NCBI GenBank assembly: GCA_016709025.1 | Contig: JADJEQ010000019.1 | Span: forward strand, 1 to 64,000 | Direction: 5' to 3' | Length of the DNA stretch: 64,000 nt | DNA from: Bacteroidales bacterium | Lineage (GTDB): Bacteria; Bacteroidota; Bacteroidia; Bacteroidales; Lentimicrobiaceae | Part shown: one piece after another, positions 1 through 11,600 of the stretch | Layout: each line of letters begins with the position of its first letter | Position numbering within the stretch: the first letter of the stretch is position 1 | Translations under genes and position numbers: made by a program | The notes under the pieces: model-generated | What the model saw: only the letters and a program-made list of their open reading frames with translations | Databases searched by the model: none | Told to the model about the DNA's origin: nothing

Positions 1-207
1 ATCGGCTGTGGCCTGCAGAGAGATGCTGAGAACCATGGCATCAACAGCCGGTACACATGGAGCGGCAGACTGTGCAGTCAGGGTCAGGGTAACTGATCCT
101 GCCGTAATATCGGCCGGGCTTGGGGTGTAGGTAGCAGCAAGGATGGTGGCATCATCGAAGGTGCCTGTTCCGCTGCTGGTCCAGAGTAAACTGGTGGCAT
201 CGGTGGC
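1..207 (-). pseudogene. giant adhesin fragment continuing past the left edge
   Basis: Between 207 and 1 the adhesin frame encodes DITAGSVTLTLT, AAPCVPAVDAMVLSIS and LQATAD, a clean copy of the 88-residue module. The frame is open at position 1, so the gene continues outside the window. The C-terminal sorting domain expected for such proteins is not visible. Confidence 0.7.
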
Positions 208-1400
208 ACTGCTGTGCTTAATGTGTAGGTTGAGCCTTCACAAATGGTGGCATCAACTCCGGCATTGACGGTTGCCTGCGGGTTGATGGTCAGTACCATC
301 TGGTCAACATCACCAACACATGGTGCGGCTGAAGTTACCGTCATGGTCAGGATAACCGAACCATCGTCAATATCATTCTGACTTGGGGTGTAAACCGGGT
401 TTTGAACAATCGTGCTGCTGAATGAACCGGTTCCACTGGTCGTCCAGAGGATGGTGGCTGCATTGGTGGCAACGGCAGTGCTTAATGTATAGGTCGAACC
501 TTCACAGATGGTGGCATCGGTGCCTGCATCGGCCGTGGCCTGCAGCGAGATGCTCAGTACCATCGCGTCAACAGCCGGTACACATGGGGCGGCAGACTGT
601 GCAGTCAGGGTCAGGGTAACTGATCCTGCGGTGATATCGGCCGGGCTTGGGGTGTAGGTTGCGGCAAGGATAGTAGCATCATCGAAGGTGCCTGTTCCGC
701 TGCTGGTCCAGAGTAAGCTGGTGGCATCGGTGGCTACTGCTGTGCTTAATGTATAGGTTGAGCCTTCACAAATGGTGGCATCAACACCGGCATTAACGGT
801 TGCCTGCGGGTTGATGGTCAGTACCATCTGGTCAACATCACCAACACATGGAGCGGCGGATGTGACCGTCATGGTCAGGATAACCGAACCGTTCAGTACA
901 TCGGCTGCACTTGGGGTATAGGTTGCATTGACAAGGTTGACATCGTCGAACGAGCCGGTGCCGTTGCTGCTCCAGGTGACCAGGGTAGCATTGGTGGCAT
1001 TGGCGGTTGAAAGGGTGTATGACGAACCTTCACAGATGGTGGCATCGGTGCCTGCATCGGCCGTGGCCTGCAGCGAGATGCTCAGTACCATGGCATCGGT
1101 AGCTTCAACACATGGAGCGGCGGACTGTGCAGTCAGGGTCAGGGTAACTGATCCTGCGGTGATATCGGCCGGGCTTGGGGTGTAGGTGGCTGCCAGGATG
1201 GTGGCATCGTCGAACGTACCTGTTCCGCTGCTGGTCCAGAGTAAGCTGGTGGCATCGGTGGCGGTGGCAGTTGTGAGTGTATAGGTTGAGCCTTCACAGA
1301 TGGTGGCATCAACACCGGCATTCACTGTTGCCTGTGGGTTGATGGTCAGTACCATCGCATCACTTGCATTCGGGCAGGGTGAAGCAGAAATAGCTGTGAG
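1..1400. repeat. 264-bp tandem repeats (alternating A/B copies)
   Basis: The block GGTGGCATC(A/G) recurs at about 247, 510, 775, 1039 and 1300, a spacing of 261-265 bp. Copies at 247, 775 and 1300 resemble each other more than their neighbours, as do 510 and 1039. The true unit is therefore a dimer of about 528 bp. The repeats encode 88-residue modules of the adhesin. Confidence 0.85.
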
Positions 1401-1601
1401 TGTCAGTGTAACCTGACCCATTAATAATGTCTGCAGGACTTGGCGTATAAACCGGATTGAGCGCAGCTGAATTGCTGAAACTACCAGTGCCGGTTGATGT
1501 CCATTGCAAAGAGGTAAAGTTGGTTGCTGAAGCTCCCGACAGTGTATAGGTTGAACCCTCGCAAACAGCAGCATCAACTCCGGCAATAGCGGTAGCTCCA
1601 T
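84..1601 (-). pseudogene. giant adhesin fragment (88-residue CEGSTYTL modules)
   Basis: In frame with the adhesin from about 1412 to about 207. It encodes nearly identical 88-residue modules, each with NAGVDATICEGSTYTL or DAGTDATICEGSTYTL, a TSSGTGTFDD centre, YTPSPADITAGSVTLTLT and AAPCV. Two versions alternate (VNAGVD/MVLTINPQ and ADAGTD/MVLSISLQ). The first 60 or so translated residues are out of frame. Near 206-208 one base appears to be missing compared with the copy at about 735, and the last roughly 40 residues are wrong. The correct frame then continues to position 1 and beyond. Extracellular PKD-like fold is inferred from the family. Confidence 0.75.
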
Positions 1602-1764
1602 TGGTAACTGAAATCACAACTTCATCGATGGAAGGAGCACATACAGGCCCATTGGTGATGGTCCATCTGAATGTATAAGATCCGGCAACAAGATTGCTGA
1701 TACTGTGGCTGGATCTGGAGGATCTGTAATGACCGCGGCTGACGGACCCGATTGTTGTGACCAC
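1360..1764 (-). pseudogene. giant adhesin fragment (bridge between PKD-like and 264-bp modules)
   Basis: Only the part from about 1702 down to about 1412 is in the adhesin frame. It encodes SNLVAGSYTF, DEVVISV, then AIAGVDAAVCEGSTYTLSGA and YTPSPADIINGS. Before it, the translation is out of frame; after it, one additional base near 1412-1413 breaks VTLTLT, which continues in the frame of the next fragment. It shows that the change from AGPDQ-type modules to CEGSTYTL-type modules happens here. Confidence 0.7.
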
Positions 1765-2375
1765 AGACCTGACCCAACAACCGGGGTATTTCCAGCAAGG
1801 ATTGTATTATCCTGATTACACAAACTCTGATCAGGACCTGCACTGGCTGCAGTTGGTGCAGCCCAGTTCACAACCGTAACTTCATCAAAGTCGCTGCAAC
1901 TGCCATTGTCAACAGTATATCTGAATACATAGGTACCCGGGATTAATCCAAACGCGATGGCATTGGGAGTGTTTTGCAATACAATGATGCATGGAGGCCC
2001 CGAGACCTGTGTCCACTCTACATTGGCCAATCCTGCTACGTTCCCATTCAGGAAGGTAAATGTCTGATTACAGAGATTCTGATCAGTTCCGGCATTTGCA
2101 ATTGCTTCCGGAAGAACATTTATTGATATGATATCATTGGTACAAGCCGGAGGTAGTGGAATTCCATTGTCACAAAGACTGATAATCACTTCATCTGTAC
2201 CGGTATAACCAACAGCAGGTGTATAGGTGAATGAACCGTCGGGTAAAATGCTGAACATACCATTCGATGGTCCGGAAACCGGAAGTGTATTCACGGTTAA
2301 TGACGTCCCTTCGGGGTCATAATCGCCATTTGCCAGAATATTCCCTGAAACCGAATTTCCCGTACATACATTCAT
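1614..2375 (-). pseudogene. giant adhesin fragment (end of tandem-95 module plus two PKD-like modules)
   Basis: This is a 253-codon open frame continuing the giant adhesin. It begins inside the last tandem-95 module (GNSVSGNILANGDYDPEG, then GSFTYTPAVGYTGTD). It passes into two PKD-like modules marked by NAGTDQNLCNQ and SAGPDQSLCNQ, each with the WTQVSGP or WSQQSGP centre. The true frame ends near position 1702, after DPPDPATVS; from there another frame carries NLVAGSYTFRWTITNG. The ATG is internal to the module and carries no signal peptide, so this is a frame-broken segment, not a separate protein. Confidence 0.75.
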
Positions 2376-2382
2376 GGATTCA

Positions 2383-2607
2383 TCAAATACAACCGGGGAT
2401 CATTATCTCCGGTAATGGAAATATAAACAATCGCTGTATCGCAATAAACCGGTAATCCAAAATCACAAATCGAATAGATGAAACTATCTGTTCCACAGAA
2501 ATCAGGATCCGGTGTATAAACAAAGGAGCCTGTGGTGGTGAATGAAAGTGTTCCATTTGAACCCCTTCTTCCAGAACATAGCTAACCGGATTCAGGTTGC
2601 CATCCAC
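2383..2607 (-). pseudogene. giant adhesin fragment (tandem-95 module piece)
   Basis: This is a short open frame carrying the DGNLNP start of the twentieth tandem-95 module. It is correct only for about 15 residues (DGNLNPVSYVLEEG). At a run of four C (plus strand 2562-2565) the frame shifts, and the next frame gives the expected SNGTLSFTTTGSF and DFGLPVYCD. A second shift at four G (2395-2398) would be repaired by one more base, giving the family motif NDPPVV. Both breaks look like five-base runs read as four. The rest of the translated fragment is meaningless. It is a piece of the giant adhesin, not a gene. Confidence 0.75.
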
Positions 2608-5600
2608 GTCGTAATCGTTGGCTGACGACTGTTCCTGACACCTGGTGTATCTTCAGTCGTCGTAAAGTAATCTACAACTGCAACCGGAGGATCGTTCACC
2701 GGGGTTACGGTGATATTCAGATTGGCAGATGCTGAGCCGCCATTACCATCGCTAATGGTGTATGTGACTGTCGGAACTGTGCCATTGTAGTTCAATGCGG
2801 GTGTGAAAGTATAGGCTCCGTCGGTGCCGATAACTATTGTTCCGATCCCGGGAATGGTTGCAACATCACCCGGCAGGTAAATGGTTACATCACCGTCTAC
2901 CACAAATTGGGTAACCAAAAGCGGATCACCATCCGGATCGCTGTCGTTGGTCAGTACATTACCGCTTACAGGAGTATCTTCTGGTGTAGTATTTACATCG
3001 TTGATCGCTACCGGATTGTCATTAACCGGGTCAATGGTGATCGTTACCGTAGCCTGATCGCAGTAGATTGGCATGCCAAGGTCACAAACCGAATACACAA
3101 AACTGTCGCTACCTGAATAGCCAGCCAATGGGGTATACGTAAATGTTCCGTTGTTGCTGAACGAGACTGTTCCGTTTGCCGGACCGGTTACCATTGCAAA
3201 TCCGTTCGGATTCAGGTTGCCGTCGACATCACTGTCGTTGCCTGTAACGCTTCCGCTGACAGGGGTATCCTCATTGGTCGTGAAAGCATCGTCAAGCGCT
3301 ACCGGCGGATCATTTACCGGGGTTACGGTAATATCAAGATCAGCCGAATCGGTTCCGCCATTACCATCGCTGATGGTGTAGGTAATGGTTGGTACAGTAC
3401 CTGTATAGTTGAGGTCGGGTGTAAACGTATAGGCTCCATCGGTTTCGATAACAATCGTTCCGACGCCGGCTATTGTAGCAACATCGCCCGGCAGGTAAAC
3501 AGTTACATCACCGTCTACCACAAATTGGGTAACCACAAGCGGATCACCATCCGGATCGCTGTCGTTGGTCAGTACATTGCCGCTGACAGGGGTATCTTCA
3601 GGAGTGGTGTTCACATCGTTGACCGCTACCGGATTGTCATTCACCGGGTCAATGGTGATGGTTACCGTAGCCTGGTCGCAGTAGATTGGCATTCCAAGAT
3701 CACAAACTGAATAAACAAAGCTGTCGCTACCCGAATAACCTGCTGACGGGGTGTAGGTAAATGTTCCGTTGTTGCTGAACGAAACTGTTCCGTTCGACGG
3801 ACCGCTGATCAAAGCAAATCCGTTCGGATTCAGGTTGCCGTCGACATCGCTGTCGTTTCCTGTAACGCTTCCGCTGACAGGGGTATCCTCGTTGGTCGTG
3901 AAAGCATCGTCAAGCGCTACCGGCGGATCATTTACCGGGGTTACAGTAATAAACAGTGTTCCAACATCGCTGCCACCATTGCCATCAGAAATGGTATAAT
4001 CGGTATCAGGGACATTGCCATTGTAATCGGAGTTTGGCGTGAAGGTGAAAGTGCCATCGGTATTCACAACCAGAGTTCCGACACCTGCAATGGTAGCCGT
4101 GGTTCCGGCCGGATAGGTTGTACCGTCAACTGTAAAATCAACAACAGTTAACAGGTCTCCTTCCGGATCAATATCGTTGGGAATTACATCGCCTGAAACA
4201 GGGGTGTCTTCAGCGGTACTGTAAAAGTCGTCATAAGCAACAGGAGGATCATTCACAGGTGTTACAGTAATGAAAATATCTGCAGTGGCAGTACCTCCGT
4301 TTCCATCGGTGATGGTATATGGTATATCGGGAACTGCCCCGTTGAAACCATCGGCCGGGACAAACACGAGCAGACCATTGCTGTAAATTGTAACATTACC
4401 GGTTGATGGGATATTTACAGATGCGCCGGCCGGGTAAGTGATACCGCCAATAACGAAATTGACTACAGTAAGGGCATCTCCGTCAGGATCGGAATCGTTG
4501 GCCAGGATATTGTCATTAAACGGCGTATCCTCCGGCGTTGAATATGTATCATCGACTGCAAGAGGTGCATCGTTAACCGGATTTACAAATATACTCAGGG
4601 TGGCAGCATCGGTAGCTGTTCCATCGGTAATGGTGTAATCGGCAACCGGCACAGCGCCATTGAATCCCGGCTCGGGTGTGAAGGTGAAACTACCATCGGT
4701 ATCTATAAACAACGTTCCAACACCAGTAATAGTAGCTGTAGAACCTGCAGGATAAGTTGTTCCATCCACCGTAAAATCAACTACCGTTATCGGATCGCCA
4801 TCCGGATCGCTGTCATTGGCCAATATATTGCCCGATACAGGAGTATCCTCAGGTGTTGTGGCTATGTCGTCAACAGCAAGCGGGGGATCATTCACGCTGT
4901 TAACCGTAATCGTTACGGTTGCCTGATCACAGTATACCGGTAATCCGAGGTCACAAACCTCATAAACAAAACTGTCATTGCCATTGAAACCCGGATCGGG
5001 AGTATAGGTAAATGTTCCGTTCGGATTCATGACCAATGTTCCGTCTGAAGGACCGGAAATTATGGAGTAACTCGACGGATTCAGATTGCCGTCAACATCG
5101 TAATCATTGGCAATCACTGTTCCGGTAAATGACGTGTCTTCATCCGTTGTAAAACTTTCATCTACTGCAACCGGTGGATCGTTAACCGGAATTACAGTGA
5201 TATCAAGATCAGCAGACGCAGTTCCGCCATTCCCGTCGCTGATGGTATAGGTTAGAGCCGGAACTGTGCCATTGTAGTTCAGTGCAGGTGTGAAAGTATA
5301 GGTTCCATCAGATTCGATAACAATCGTTCCGACGCCGGCTATCGTGGCCACATCGCCAGGCAGGTAAACGGTTACATCACCGTCAACCACAAATTGAGCA
5401 ACTACAAGCAGATCGCCTTCCGGATCGCTGTCATTGGTCAGTACATTGCCGCTGACCGGGGTATCTTCAGGGGTAGTGTTTACATCGTTGACTGCTACCG
5501 GATTGTCGTTCACCGGGTCAATGGTGATGGTAACTGTAGCCTGATCGCAGTAGATTGGCATTCCAAGATCACAAACCGAGTAAACAAAGCTGTCGCTACC

Positions 5601-8600
5601 CGAATAGCCGGCTGACGGGGTATAGGTAAATGTTCCGTTGTTGCTGAACGAGACTGTTCCGTTTGCCGGACCGCTTACCAGTGCAAATCCGTTCGGATTC
5701 AGGTTGCCGTCAACATCGCTGTCGTTGACTGTAACAGTTCCGCTTACCGGGGTATCCTCATTGGTCGTGAAAGCATCGTCAAGTGCTACCGGCGGATCAT
5801 TTACCGGGGTTACGGTAATATCAAGATCAGCCGTATCTGTACCACCGTTGCCATCGCTGATGGTGTAGGTAATGGTTGGTACAGTACCTGTAAAGTTGAG
5901 TTCGGGAGTAAATGTATAGTCTCCATTGGTTTCGATAACAATGGTTCCGACACCAGCTATCGTGGCCACATCACCCGGCAGGTAAACGGTTACATCACCA
6001 TCTACCATAAATTGGGTAACCACAAGCGGATCGCCTTCCGGATCGCTGTCGTTGGTCAGTACATTGCCGCTTACAGGAGTGTCTTCGGGCGTGGTATTTA
6101 CATCGTTGACTGCAACCGGCGCATCGTTTAATCCGTTAACAGTGATTGTCACAGTAGCCTGATCACAATAGACCGGAAGTCCCAGGTCGCACACTTCGTA
6201 AACAAAGGTGTCGGTTCCTGAGAAATCAGGGTCAGGGGTATAGGTAAAGGTCCCGTTCGGATTCAGCACCAGCGTTCCGTTTGCCGGACCTGTGATGACT
6301 GAATAACTTGAAGGATTCAGGTTGCCATCAACATCACTGTCGTTGACGGTTAAAGTTCCACTTACAGGAGTGTCTTCATTGGTTGCAAAGGCATCATCAA
6401 GTGCAACCGGCGGATCGTTCACCGGGATTACGGTGATATTCAGATCAGCTGTATCGGTTCCGCCATTGCCATCGCTGATGGTATAGGTAACCGTTGGTAT
6501 ATTGCCGTTGTAGTTTAGTTCCGGAGTAAATGTATAAGTTCCGTTTGTATTGATCACAATTGTACCCACTCCGGCAATGGTTGCCACATCACCCGGGAGG
6601 TAAACGGTAACATCGCCATCTACCACGAATTGGGTAACTACAAGCGCATCGCCATCGGGATCACTGTCGTTGGTCAGTACATTTCCACTGACCGGGGTAT
6701 CTTCAGGAGTAGAGTTAACATCGTTCACCGCTACCGGTAAATCATTAATGCCGTTAACCGTAATGGTCACAGTTGCCTGATCACAATATACCGGAAGCCC
6801 GAGGTCACAAACTTCATATACAAAGGTGTCGGTTCCGATGAAGTTGGGATCAGGAGTGTAGGTAAAGGTACCGTTCGGATTCAATATCAACGATCCATCT
6901 GTCGGACCTGTTATGATTGAATAACTTGATGGATTGAGGTTACCGTCAACATCACTGTCGTTGATAGTTAAAGTTCCACCCACAGGGGTGTCCTCATTGG
7001 TCGCAAAAGCATCGTCAAGCGCGACAGGCGGATCATTTACTGGGGTAACGGTGATATCAAGATCAGCCGTATCCGTTCCACCGTTGCCGTCGCTGATGGT
7101 GTAGGTGATGGTTGGAACTGCTCCATTGTAATTTAATGCAGGGGTGAAAGTATAGGTTCCATCGGTACCGATTTCTATGGTTCCGACTCCGGCGATGGTT
7201 GCAACATCGCCCGGAAGATAAACGGTAACATCACCATCAACCACAAATTGAGTCACTACAAGGGGATCGCCCTCAGGATCGCTGTCGTTGGTTAATACAT
7301 CACCGCTCACCGGGGTATCTTCCTGAGTTGTATTGACGTCATTCACTGCAATCGGCGTATCATTAATACCGTTTACAGTAATATTGAGATCGGCGGTAGC
7401 CGTGCCTCCGTTGCCATCGCTGATGGTATATGGGATTGCCGGTACTGTTCCGGTGTAATCAAGGGCGGGGGTAAATTCAAACAATCCGTTGCTGTATATA
7501 GTAATCACACCAGTACCCGGAATATTTACGGTTGCTCCGGCCGGATAGGTGGTTCCATCAACCACAAATTGGGTTACAACGATTGGATCACCATCGGGAT
7601 CACTGTCATTGGTGAGCAGATTTCCACTCACAAAAGTATCCTCTGGTGTAGAAACATTGTTATCTGCCGCAACCGGAGGATCGTTCACAGGGTTAACAAA
7701 GATACTGAGCGTGGCAATGTCGGTCAGGCCTCCATCTGAAATGGTGTAGGTTGCCACAGGAACGGGACCGTTGTATCCGGCATCCGGGGTAAAAGTAAAA
7801 GTCCCGTCAGAATTAATGATCAATGTTCCGACACCGGTAATGGTTGCGAGGTCACCGGGATTGTAAACTGTTGCATCACCGGCTATTACAAACTGGGTAA
7901 CATTTATCGGGTCTCCATCAGGGTCGCTGTCGTTGGCCAGCACATTGCCACTTACCGGAGTGTCCTCAGGGGTAGTTACAATCTCATCAACAGCCACCGG
8001 TGGATCATTCTCCGGAGTAACGGTTATATCAAGATCGGCTGTAGCGGTGGATGTGCCATCACTGATTGTATAGGGAATGGTAGGAACGACTCCGGTATAA
8101 TCAAGCTCCGGTGTGAATGTGAAAAGTCCGTTGCTGTATACAATGATTACCCCGATTCCCGGCATATTCACCGTTGATCCTGCCGGATAAGGTGTTCCGG
8201 AAATAATAAACTGGGTCACAAAAATCGGATCACCATCCGGGTCGCTGTCGTTGGCCAGAATATTTCCATTTAATTGGGTGTCTTCCGGGGTGGTAAAATC
8301 ATCGTCGATTGCAACCGGGCCGCAATTCAAAACAGTTATCTGAACCTGATCAGAACTTGGAGTGCACACTCCATTGCTGATTGTCCACTGGAATATATAA
8401 ATACCCGGTATCAGATTTGAAATTAATGTTCCGGGATTGCTGGTATTTGCAATTAAGGCAGTATTCGGGCCACTGAGTTGCAGCCAACTACCATTGCCTG
8501 AAGTCGGCGTATTTGCCGTCATATTGGTGCTGGTTGTACTCTTGCAGAAAGACTGATCTATTCCCGCAATGGCCGTGGTTGGTGCAGCATTGATGGTTAT

Positions 8601-11600
8601 CACCATCTGATCTGTCGCAGCTGTACAAGTACCATTCGGATTGGCTGTCAATGTAAGTGTTACTGTACCTGTCTGACCGGCTGTTGGCGTATAGGTGGGT
8701 GTTATTGTGCCGGCATTGGTTAAAATACCAGGTCCGGGGGCTGTCCATAAGATGGTAGAATAATTCGTCGCAGAAGCGCCGGATATAGTGTAGGCTGTAC
8801 CCTGACAAACGGTGGCATCACTGCCGGCATTGGCGGTTGGCTGGCTGCTGATGGTCAGTGTCATCTGATCTACACCATTTACACAAGGTGCATTCGCAAA
8901 AGCAGTAAGGGTAAGGTTCACAGAACCGGAACTGATATCGGCACCACTTGGTGAGTAGATCGGATGAATTGCTGTTGGGTTGTTGAATGTTCCTGTGCCG
9001 GATGTCGTCCAGAGAAGGCTGGTGTAATTGGTAGCCGTTGAGCCTGACAGAGTATAGGTGTCGTTGCTGCAAATGGCGGCATTGGCTCCTGCATTGGCGG
9101 TTGGTGTCGGATTAACAACAACACTTACCGGTGTGGATATCACTGTTCCGCATCCCGATCCGGTGGCAGAAACAATTACCTGATAATAGGTGGTAGCACT
9201 CATTGCCGGTGTAGTATAAATAGCAGAATTAGCTCCAGATCCGCCAATCACATTGCTGTACGGCCCGGCCAGTGCGGAAGCACTCTGCCATTGATAATTC
9301 AATGAAGGCGTTCCTCCGGTTGCATTAACCGTCATTGTATGGGTAGAACCTTCGCAGATGGTTGTGCCAACCGGCTGAAGTGCAATTGCAGGATCCGGCA
9401 CCACATCAACTGCAACACAGTTTGTAATAAGATCCGCGCAATTGGGTGAAGAAACTGCGATTACACAGCGGTAGTAACGTGTACCAACCGGGGGAAGAAT
9501 TGTAGCAGTATAGGTATTCGTGATGGCTCCACCGATCGGCGACCATCCTGAATTACAGTCAAAATCACTGAATTGCCATTGGTAAGTTATGGTTGCGCTT
9601 CCGCTTTCAACCAGAACCGACATATTATGGGAACCGCCTGAGCAAATGGAAGCTCCGACAGGTTGGGTTAGAATTCTCGGGACGCTGACTGCCACCACAT
9701 TTGATGTAACCGGATTACATCCATTGCCGGTTGCTGATACAGAAACCCTGTAATAGGTTGTTTGCGTTAAGGAAGCTGTAGTATAGGAATTGCTGTTGCC
9801 TCCGACTGTTGTCCAGCCGGATGTTCCGTTGGCTGATGTTTCCCACAGATAGTTAAGAGAGGGGGTCCCGTTAATTGCAGTTACACTTAAAACAGTAGTC
9901 GTTCCACTGCAAATGGTGATATCAGCCGGTTGAACTGAAATTGCCGGATCCGGTACAACAGTTACTTCTGCTACATTCGTAATGGTCGTATTACAATCGC
10001 TTCCCGGGGCAGTAACCACAACATGATACCAGGTGGTAACTGCCAGTGCCGGAGTTGTATAGGATGTAGTAGTAGCACCGGAAATGGCGGACCACGGCCC
10101 GGTAGATCCAACCGTTGAACTTTCCCACTGATATAAAAGTGAAGGGGTTCCACCTGTTGCTGCTATGCTCATTGAATGATTACCCCCATTGCATATTTCA
10201 GCGCCAACAGGTTGAAGTGTAATTTGCGGGTCTCCTTCCACAACAACAGCTGCCACATTTGAAGTGACGGTTGCACAGCCAGCACCGGTTGCTGAAACCA
10301 CAACCCTGTACCAGGTTGTTGCAAATATTGCCGGCGTTGTAAAACCGGTTCCGGTCTCACCAACAAGATCTGACCATGGACCACCTGCACCTGCAGTTGA
10401 AACCTGCCATTGATAATCCAGAGAAGGGGTTCCTCCGGAAGCAGCGACAGTCATCGAGTGATTTCCTCCAAAACAAATCGAAGCCCCTACCGGCTGGGTA
10501 GTAATTGCCGGATCGGCAACAACGGTAACCTGAGCGGTAGCCGAGGTAGTGCTGCATCCTGAAGCCGCTTGTGTAATAATAACCCTGTAATACCTGGTGG
10601 CCGCAAGCACATCAGTGGTATAAGAATCACTGTTGGTTCCTGTTACTGTCCATGGTGCTCCTCCGGTTGTTGAAATTTCCCATTGATAGATTAACGTTCC
10701 CGGAGGTACATTGCCTGTAGCGGTCACACTCATAGGATGAGTGCCTCCATTACAGATGGTAGCGCCGACCGGTTGTACCGAAATTGTTGGGTCGGGAACC
10801 ACAGTTACTTCCGCTGTTGTTGATGTGGTAGTATTACAATCATTGCCTGTCGCCGAAACCAATACCTGGTAATAGGTTGTTACGGCAAGAGATGCTGTAG
10901 TGTAATTTGGACTGTTGGTTCCGACATTGGTCCATGGAGCTCCACCTGTAGTTGAACTCTGCCATTGGTAGTTTAATGAAGGGGTACCTCCTGTTGCTGC
11001 AACACTGAGTGCATGGGTTCCACCTGCACAAATAGTGGTTCCTGAGGGTTGGGTATTGATTGTTGGATCGGCAACTACGGTTACAGTTGCAACATTTGAA
11101 GTTGCAGATGCGCAATCAACGCCGGATGCAGAAACAATAACCCTGTACCAGGTGGTAGCCACCAGCACTGGTGTGGTATAGGAAGTGGCTGTTTCGCCTG
11201 ACAGATCAGACCACGGGCCACCAACTCCAACCGTGGAGATTTGCCACTGATAGGTTAACGAAGGTGTTCCCCCGGCAGCAACTACACTCATGGTATGGGT
11301 GCCACCTGTACAAATGGATGCTCCGACAGGCTGAGTGGTGATATTCGGATCGGGAACAACTGTAACCTGGGCATTGGCTGAGGTTGTGCTACAGCCTGAG
11401 GCCGTCTGGGTGATGATAACCCTGTAAAACCTTGTTGCAACCAAAACTGCTGTTGCATAAGCATTGCTGTTAGCTCCTACATTTGACCATCCTCCAACAC
11501 CGGTGTTGCTGATTTGCCACTGATAAGTAAGTGTTCCCGGAGGAACATTGCCTGTTGCAGTAACACTCATGGAATGTGTGCCACCTGTACATATAGTAGC

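Noticed and set aside
2907..7749. Many plus-strand open frames inside the adhesin (for example 3151-3381, 3769-3999, 5638-5868)
   Set aside because: They are antisense shadows of the same repeated module and so recur with the same period. The minus strand has the coherent protein.
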